Source: Gammaproteobacteria bacterium (GTDB lineage: Bacteria; Pseudomonadota; Gammaproteobacteria; Steroidobacterales; Steroidobacteraceae). Taken from it: a stretch of DNA of 10,174 nucleotides. Below are positions 5,395 through 10,174 of the stretch, one piece after another; positions within the stretch are counted from its first letter, which is position 1; every line of letters starts with the position of its first letter. The stretch is taken from NCBI GenBank assembly GCA_030040525.1, contig JASHTN010000013.1:1-10174 (forward strand), given 5' to 3'. The notes beneath the pieces were generated by a model. It was not told the DNA's origin and did not search any database. It was given only the letters and a program-made list of their open reading frames with translations. Position numbers and translations under genes: made by a program.

Positions 5395-6675
5395 TCAGCG
5401 GCCGACCGCGGCGGCGAGCGCCTGGTCGAGGTCGGCGAGGATGTCGTCGATGTGCTCGATGCCGATGCTGAGGCGAATGGTCTCCGGCCCGATGCCCGCG
5501 AGGCGCTGCTCCTCGGCCGACATCTGCCGGTGGGTGCTGGAGGCCGGATGGCAGGCGAGCGACTTGGCATCGCCGAGGTTCACCAGGCGCTTGAAGAGCT
5601 TGAGCGCGTCGTAGAAGCGCACGCCGCCGTCGAATCCGCCGCGCACCGTGAAGGTGAGCAGCGAGCAGGCGCGCCCGCCGAGGTACTTCTGCACCAGGCC
5701 GTAGTACGGACTCTCGGGGAAGCCCGCATAGTTGACCGAGGTGACGCGCCGGTCCTGCCTGAGGAACTCGGCGACGCGCCGCGCGTTCTCCACGTGCCGC
5801 TCGACGCGCAATGCCACGGTCTCGATGCCCTGCAGCAGCAGGAACGCATTCAGCGGCGAGAGCACCGCGCCCGTGGTTCGCTGCAGCACATCGCGGCAGC
5901 GCCCGCTATAGGCGGCCGGGCCGTAGTGCTCGGTGTACACCAGGCCGTGATAGGACGGATCGGGCTCGGTCATCATCGCGAAGCGCGCGGCGTGCTCGGT
6001 CCAGGGGAAGGTGCCGGCGTCGATGACGATGCCGCCCAAGGTGGTGCCGTGGCCACCCAGGAACTTCGTCAGCGAGTGGATCACGACGTCGGCGCCGTAG
6101 TCGATCGGCCGGATGAGGATCGGCGTCGGCACGGTGTTGTCGACGATCAGCGGCACGCCGGCGCGGTGCGCAACGTCCGCGATCGCCTCGAGGTCACAGA
6201 CGTTGCCGGCGGGATTGCCGACCGTCTCGCAGAACACCGCGCGCGTCTGCGCATCGATCAGCCGCGCGAGCTCTGCCGGATCGTCGGAGCTCGCGAGCTT
6301 CGCCTCGATGCCGAGCTGCGGCAGTACGTGCGTGAACAGCGTGTGGGTCGTGCCGTAGAGCTGCGGCACGGACACCAGGTTGTAGCCCGCCTGCACGACC
6401 GTGAGCACCGAGTAGTGCAGCGCCGCCTGCCCCGAGCTGGTGCTGACCGCGGCCAGGCCGCCCTCGAGCGCGGCGACGCGCTTCTCGAGCACCGCGTTGG
6501 TCGGATTGTTGATGCGGCTGTAGCGGTAGCCCTCGACCTCGAGGTTGAAGAGCGCGGCGCCGTGGGCTGCGCTGTCGAAGGAATAGGCCACCGTCTGGTA
6601 GATCGGCACCGCCACGGCATGCGTCGCGGGATCGCCGTCAAACCCGGCGTGCAGCGCGATCGTCTCGTTTCTCAT
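5395..6675 (-). CDS. metY: O-acetylhomoserine sulfhydrylase (MetY type)
   Basis: A complete 426-residue Cys/Met-metabolism PLP enzyme. It begins ETIALHAGF and shows YRYSRINNPT (50-59), STSSGQAA (78-85), Asp179 in VDNTV, and the PLP lysine Lys204 in SLTKFLGGHGTTLGG, a stretch typical of the sulfhydrylase branch. These enzymes replace the acyloxy group of O-acetyl- or O-succinylhomoserine by sulfide to give homocysteine; relatives accept other nucleophiles. GGAG lies about 10 nt before the ATG. It heads an operon with the decarboxylase and is divergent from the acyl-CoA synthetase. In the same locus as a MetA-like acyltransferase it could be housekeeping methionine synthesis, but the CP genes and decarboxylase argue for a specialised gamma-replacement step (inference). 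No catalytic residue looks lost. Confidence 0.92.
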   Translation of the reverse strand: MRNETIALHAGFDGDPATHAVAVPIYQTVAYSFDSAAHGAALFNLEVEGYRYSRINNPTNAVLEKRVAALEGGLAAVSTSSGQAALHYSVLTVVQAGYNLVSVPQLYGTTHTLFTHVLPQLGIEAKLASSDDPAELARLIDAQTRAVFCETVGNPAGNVCDLEAIADVAHRAGVPLIVDNTVPTPILIRPIDYGADVVIHSLTKFLGGHGTTLGGIVIDAGTFPWTEHAARFAMMTEPDPSYHGLVYTEHYGPAAYSGRCRDVLQRTTGAVLSPLNAFLLLQGIETVALRVERHVENARRVAEFLRQDRRVTSVNYAGFPESPYYGLVQKYLGGRACSLLTFTVRGGFDGGVRFYDALKLFKRLVNLGDAKSLACHPASSTHRQMSAEEQRLAGIGPETIRLSIGIEHIDDILADLDQALAAAVGR

Positions 6676-6737
6676 CAGCGAAAGCTCCGCAGTGTGTCAA
6701 ACTGCCGCAGCTGACTTCCCCGGCCCTGCGCAGCATT
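6676..6737. promoter_or_regulatory. Short divergent gap, metY and acyl-CoA synthetase
   Basis: This 62-bp gap separates two outward-facing genes and should contain or adjoin their promoters. I see no complete -35/-10 pair. It is too short for a SAM riboswitch or T-box leader, so metY has no visible methionine-type RNA control. Confidence 0.3.
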
Positions 6738-8534
6738 ATGACCGCTCGCGGCAACGAAAACACAAAGGCGGCCCTCGACGCCTGGGTGCGCGCGCTCACC
6801 CTCACCGCGCCCATCGAGCGCGACGCAACGCGCACGCTGCCCACGGTGATCGATGCCCAGGCGCTCACTCGCGGCGCAGCGCCAGCGCTCATCGGCAGCG
6901 ACACCACCCTTAGCTACGCCGAGCTCGCCGCCGCCGCCAACCGCTACGCCCGCTGGGGCCTGAAAGCCGGCCTGCGCGCCGGCGACGTCGTGTGTCTCCT
7001 CAGCCCGAATTGCCCCAACTACCTGGCGGTGTGGCTCGGCTTGAGCCGCATCCGCGCGAGCGTCGCGCTCCTCAACACGCATCTCGCCGGCGAGCTGCTC
7101 GCGCATGGCATCGTGAGCGTCGCGCCCCGTTATGTCATCGCCGCGGGCACGCTTTCCGGCTCGCTCGCGGCAGCGCGTCGGCTGCTGCCCCGGGAGATGC
7201 GGCTCGGAGTGCTGGGACCGGGCGCAGCCGATCTGCCGTGCCTGGATGCAGAGGTGGCCGCACAGGACCCCTTCCCGCTCGATGCCGCGGAGTACGACCC
7301 GGCAACGCTCGAGGACCGTGCGCTCTATATCTACACTTCAGGGACCACGGGGCTGCCGAAGGCCGCGAGCGTCAGCCACTACCGTCTGATGCAGTGGAGT
7401 CACTGGTTCGCGGGCCTCATGGACACCCGGCCCGAGGACCGCATGTACGACTGCCTGCCGCTGTACCACAGCGTCGGCGGTGTCGTGGCGACCGGCGCAA
7501 CCCTCGTCGGCGGCGGTGCGGTGGTGGTGCGCGAGCGCTTCTCGGCCCGGGATTTCTGGCGCGACGTCGTGGCCGAGCGCTGCACGCTCTTTCAGTACAT
7601 CGGCGAGCTGTGCCGCTACCTCGCGGCGAGCCCGCCGGATCCGAACGAGCGCCGCCACACGCTGCGGCTGTGCTGCGGCAACGGCCTGCGCGCGGAGGTC
7701 TGGCAGCAGTTCCAGTCGCGCTTCGCAATAGCGCGGATTCTCGAATACTACGCTGCCACCGAGGGCAGCTTCTCGCTCTACAACTGCGAGGGACGGCCGG
7801 GCGCGATCGGCCGCATTCCGCCGTTCCTCGCGCACCGCATGCCGGTGGCGCTCGTGAGGTTCGACGCCACGCGCGGTGAGCCGCTGCGCGATGCGCGCGG
7901 GCTGTGCGTGCCGTGTGCGGCGAACGAGCCGGGCGAGGCCCTGGGTCAGGTGAGCGATGCGCAAGGCCGGGCCACCGGCCGCTTCGAGGGCTATGCCGAT
8001 CGGGCGGCCTCCGCTGCCAAGCTGCTGCGCAACGTGGTGACCGACGGGGACACGTGGTACCGGACCGGCGATCTGATGCGCCGCGACGCGCAGGGGTTCT
8101 TCTACTTCGTCGACCGTGTCGGCGACACCTTCCGCTGGAAGGGCGAGAACGTCTCGACGACCGAGGTCGCCGCCGTGATCGCCGCCTGCCCCGGAGTCGC
8201 GGACGCAGTGGTCTACGGCGTGACCGTGCCGGGGGCCGAGGGACGCGCCGGGATGACTGCGATCGTCTGCGGTGCAGGCTTCGACCTCGCGACGCTGCAC
8301 GCGAGGCTGGCGGCGGCGCTGCCGGAGTACGCCCGCCCGCTCTTCCTGCGGCTCGCGGCATCCATCGAGCTGACCGGGACGCTCAAGCTCAACAAGCAGC
8401 AGCTCGCGCTCGCGGGCTTCGATCCGGCGGCGAGCGCGGATGCGCTCTACTTCGACGACCGCGGGCGCGGCGCCTACGTGCCGCTCGAGCCTCACCTCTA
8501 CGCGCGCCTCACGAGCGGCGCGCTGCGCCCGTAA
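6738..8534 (+). CDS. Long-chain acyl-CoA synthetase, FATP/FadD6 type
   Basis: A complete 598-residue ANL-family adenylating enzyme. The N-terminal motif TLPTVID and the segment GDVVCLLSPNCPNYLAVWLG (82-101) match the FATP/very-long-chain subgroup. The ATP loop is YTSGTTGLPKA (199-209), YYAATEG is at 337-343, YRTGD at 441-445, the hinge/CoA region is DRVGDTFRWKGENVSTTEV (459-477) and the C-terminal lysine is in GTLKLNK (547-553). The reaction is ATP-dependent formation of fatty acyl-CoA through an acyl-adenylate. The enzyme could supply the acyl group of the locus product or just break down fatty acids. The ATG at 6738 keeps the family N-terminus but has no clear ribosome site. The gene converges on the reductase gene with a 12-bp gap. 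Confidence 0.9.
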   Translation: MTARGNENTKAALDAWVRALTLTAPIERDATRTLPTVIDAQALTRGAAPALIGSDTTLSYAELAAAANRYARWGLKAGLRAGDVVCLLSPNCPNYLAVWLGLSRIRASVALLNTHLAGELLAHGIVSVAPRYVIAAGTLSGSLAAARRLLPREMRLGVLGPGAADLPCLDAEVAAQDPFPLDAAEYDPATLEDRALYIYTSGTTGLPKAASVSHYRLMQWSHWFAGLMDTRPEDRMYDCLPLYHSVGGVVATGATLVGGGAVVVRERFSARDFWRDVVAERCTLFQYIGELCRYLAASPPDPNERRHTLRLCCGNGLRAEVWQQFQSRFAIARILEYYAATEGSFSLYNCEGRPGAIGRIPPFLAHRMPVALVRFDATRGEPLRDARGLCVPCAANEPGEALGQVSDAQGRATGRFEGYADRAASAAKLLRNVVTDGDTWYRTGDLMRRDAQGFFYFVDRVGDTFRWKGENVSTTEVAAVIAACPGVADAVVYGVTVPGAEGRAGMTAIVCGAGFDLATLHARLAAALPEYARPLFLRLAASIELTGTLKLNKQQLALAGFDPAASADALYFDDRGRGAYVPLEPHLYARLTSGALRP

Positions 8535-8540
8535 AGCGAG

Positions 8541-8554
8541 CGGCCCTCAGGCCG
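8541..8554. terminator. GC-rich hairpin between convergent genes
   Basis: CGGCC-CTCA-GGCCG gives a 5-bp stem and 4-nt loop straddling the reductase stop codon, 7 nt after the acyl-CoA synthetase stop. It has no T run. It might slow transcription in both directions but is not a convincing intrinsic terminator. Confidence 0.25.
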
Positions 8555-9281
8555 TGCCGCCGGCATCCACCGTGAGCGTGATGCCGGTGATGTTGGCTGC
8601 CGCCGCGCTCATCAGGAACTCGACGGCCCCCGCCACGTCCCGCGGTGTGATCAGGCGCTTCAGCGCGCTGCGCCGCGCGATCTGCTCGCGCTGCGCGGCA
8701 TCGAGCCCGCGGGTCATGTCCGTCTCGGCGAAGCCGGGGGCGATGGCATTGACGGTGATGCCGAGCGCGCCCACTTCGCGCGCCAGCGAGCGTGTGAAGC
8801 CGATCAGGCCCGCCTTGGTGGCCGCATATGCGGCGAGACCCGTATAGCCCGTCGCGCTCACGATCGAGCTCATGTTGACGATGCGGCCGGCGCGCTCGAG
8901 CATCATCGAGCGCAGCGCGTACTTGCTGAGCACCATGGCCGCGAGCAGGTTGACCCGAAGGAGCTGCTCGACATCGGCGTCCTTCATGAGCGTCAGCTGG
9001 CCGCCGCTGCCGAGCCCGGCGTTGTTGACGAGCCCGAAGAGGGGACCGAACTCCTTGCGCAGCGCGCCGGCGAGCTCGCCGATCCCGCCCGTGTCGGCGA
9101 GATCGAAGCGGCGGAACTCGATCGCGCCGCGCTGCTCGCGCGCGGCGGCGTCCGCTGCGGCGCGCAGCTCCGCAGTCTCGCTGCGGGCGACCGCGATCAC
9201 GCGCTCACCGGCGCGCGCCAGCGCGGCAGCGATGGCGAGTCCGAAGCCGCGCGAGGCACCGGTGACGACGATGTTACGCAT
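8547..9281 (-). CDS. Short-chain dehydrogenase/reductase, FabG-like
   Basis: A complete 244-residue classical SDR. It has the cofactor loop TGASRGFG (7-14), NNAG (86-89), and the catalytic set Asn111, Ser139, Tyr152 and Lys156 (YAATK), and ends ITGITLTVDAGG. That is the layout of 3-oxoacyl-ACP reductase FabG, which uses NADPH to reduce a 3-keto thioester; many such paralogs reduce or oxidise other alcohols. Arg33 near the end of strand 2 (VAR) fits NADP(H) preference. Its start overlaps the stop of the upstream AMP-forming ligase by 8 bp (ATGCGTAA), so the two are co-translated. With CP2 nearby, a CP-bound substrate is plausible (inference). No ketosynthase is in the window, so routine fatty acid elongation is not indicated. 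Confidence 0.9.
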   Translation of the reverse strand: MRNIVVTGASRGFGLAIAAALARAGERVIAVARSETAELRAAADAAAREQRGAIEFRRFDLADTGGIGELAGALRKEFGPLFGLVNNAGLGSGGQLTLMKDADVEQLLRVNLLAAMVLSKYALRSMMLERAGRIVNMSSIVSATGYTGLAAYAATKAGLIGFTRSLAREVGALGITVNAIAPGFAETDMTRGLDAAQREQIARRSALKRLITPRDVAGAVEFLMSAAAANITGITLTVDAGGTA

Positions 9282-10174
9282 TGGGACGCACCAGCTTTCC
9301 GGAAGGGGACACCTCCAGCCCCGGCACGATGCGGATCAGGGCGGGAACCTTGTGGGCGGGCAGCGCGCGCTTGCAGGCCTCGATGAGCTCGCGGGCCAGC
9401 TCCTCTGCCGGCGGCCGGGCTCCGGCGCCGCCCTCGGGCTCCGCCAGCACCACGTCCGCCGTCACCACGGCGCCGGTGATCGGGTTGCGCCGCGCCTTCG
9501 CGAGCGACATCTTGACCCAGGGATGGGCATTGATCACGGCCTCGACCTCCTCGGGGTGCACCTTCAGGCCACCGACGTTGATCACCCCGCCGGCGCGGCC
9601 CATGAAATGGTAGCGCCCCTCGCGCAGCTCCACCCGGTCGCCGGTGTCGACGAACCCGTCGGGGGTCTTCAGAGGCGCGGCGTCATCGCCCAAGTAGCGC
9701 GCGGCGTTGCCGGGCGAGCGGATCTGCAGCGTGCCGTCGGCGATGCGCAGCTCCACGCCCGCAACCGGCGCGCCGAGCAGGCTCGCCGGAAAGCCCGCGC
9801 GACCGTCTTCCACTTCGAAGGCGACGCCGGCCTCCGTCGAGGCAAAGGCATGCGCCACCGCCGCCTGCGGATAGGCCTCGCGCAGATTGTTGAGAATTCC
9901 CTGGTCGGCAATCTCACCCGACAGCCGCACGTAGCGCGGCGTGAGCGTCCCCGCCGCACCGCTCATGAGCGCGCGCCGCCAGTGCGAGGGGGTTCCCGAG
10001 ATGTGCGTGACCTGCGCGCGGCGCGCCCGTGCGAGGAACTCCGCCACGGGCTCCTCGGGATCCGACAGCACGAGCGAGCCGGTGTGCATGGCGCGCAGGA
10101 AGATCTGCAGGCCGCCATAGCGGCGGATGTCGTAGAAGGTGCTCCAGAGCGCTCTGCCCGGCAGCGGCCGTCCG
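9274..10174 (-). CDS. AMP-forming acyl/aryl ligase (ANL family), 5' part outside window
   Basis: An open frame of 299 residues enters from the right edge; the first 28 (beginning GRPLPGRALW) read straight into the rest, so the ATG at 10089 is internal. It covers the C-terminal half of an ANL adenylating enzyme: HISGTPSHW, AHAFASTEAG (A5 region), FVDTGDRVE (A7), FMGRAGGVINVGGLKVHPEEVE (A8 hinge), and the closing SPSGKLVR with the catalytic lysine. The ATP P-loop lies outside. The enzyme makes an acyl-adenylate and passes it to CoA or a CP. The overlap with a FabG-like reductase gene, and a stand-alone ACP (CP2) in the locus, favour loading of CP2 (inference). The substrate cannot be read from this half. 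Confidence 0.87.
   Translation of the reverse strand, partial: GRPLPGRALWSTFYDIRRYGGLQIFLRAMHTGSLVLSDPEEPVAEFLARARRAQVTHISGTPSHWRRALMSGAAGTLTPRYVRLSGEIADQGILNNLREAYPQAAVAHAFASTEAGVAFEVEDGRAGFPASLLGAPVAGVELRIADGTLQIRSPGNAARYLGDDAAPLKTPDGFVDTGDRVELREGRYHFMGRAGGVINVGGLKVHPEEVEAVINAHPWVKMSLAKARRNPITGAVVTADVVLAEPEGGAGARPPAEELARELIEACKRALPAHKVPALIRIVPGLEVSPSGKLVRPNA

Noticed and set aside
5379..5570. N-terminal extension of the decarboxylase from an ATG at 5570
   Set aside because: The 64 added residues are Ser/Arg/Pro-rich, overlap the metY coding region in another frame, and exceed the family length.
6695..6700. Perfect TTGACA on the minus strand before metY
   Set aside because: At normal spacing the -10 box would fall on the metY start codon and does not resemble TATAAT, so the match is probably chance.
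5107..6714. 535-codon rightward open frame
   Set aside because: It is antisense to metY and the decarboxylase, low in domain content and rich in Arg/His/Ala; both genes beneath it have clear catalytic motifs.
7338..8495. 385-codon leftward open frame
   Set aside because: It is antisense to the acyl-CoA synthetase, which has all ANL motifs in the other strand.

Overview
The window is about 10 kb of GC-rich, densely packed bacterial DNA carrying ten protein genes, two of them cut by the window ends. GC content, codon use and gene families suggest a proteobacterium; the sequence does not fix the genus. No rRNA, tRNA, insertion sequence, phage gene or CRISPR array was seen. The genes look like one specialised-metabolism locus built on carrier-protein (CP) thioesters, but with no polyketide synthase, ketosynthase or NRPS condensation domain in view.

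Left part (1-3468). A divergent pair of two-gene units shares a 118-bp control region (2065-2182). Leftward runs an acyl-CoA dehydrogenase-like flavoprotein followed, through an ATGA overlap, by a truncated amino acid:[carrier protein] ligase. That ligase family is a class II seryl-tRNA-synthetase relative that charges a small CP with glycine or alanine instead of charging tRNA. Rightward runs a divergent MetA-type (homoserine O-succinyltransferase family) protein followed, again through an ATGA overlap, by a 94-residue CP that looks like the ligase's partner. The simplest reading is an aminoacyl-CP module: charge, oxidise or otherwise handle the aminoacyl thioester, then transfer it.

Middle (3469-6675). 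A second, different CP (CP2) runs leftward behind a roughly 200-bp leader that holds a perfect TATAAT box and a long inverted repeat. Upstream of it a leftward operon encodes an O-acetylhomoserine sulfhydrylase (MetY type) and a group II PLP-dependent amino acid decarboxylase. A MetA-like acyltransferase plus MetY could activate and then substitute a homoserine-like side chain; the decarboxylase could then give an amine. This is inference.

Right part (6676-10174). A rightward FATP/FadD6-type long-chain acyl-CoA synthetase is divergent from metY. It converges on a leftward pair with an 8-bp overlap: a truncated AMP-forming (ANL) ligase and a FabG-like short-chain reductase. The ligase is a plausible loader for CP2.

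Several members have lost or changed family-typical residues (MetA-like specificity and lysine positions, the dehydrogenase glutamate, the decarboxylase histidine). That supports recruitment to new chemistry rather than housekeeping metabolism.
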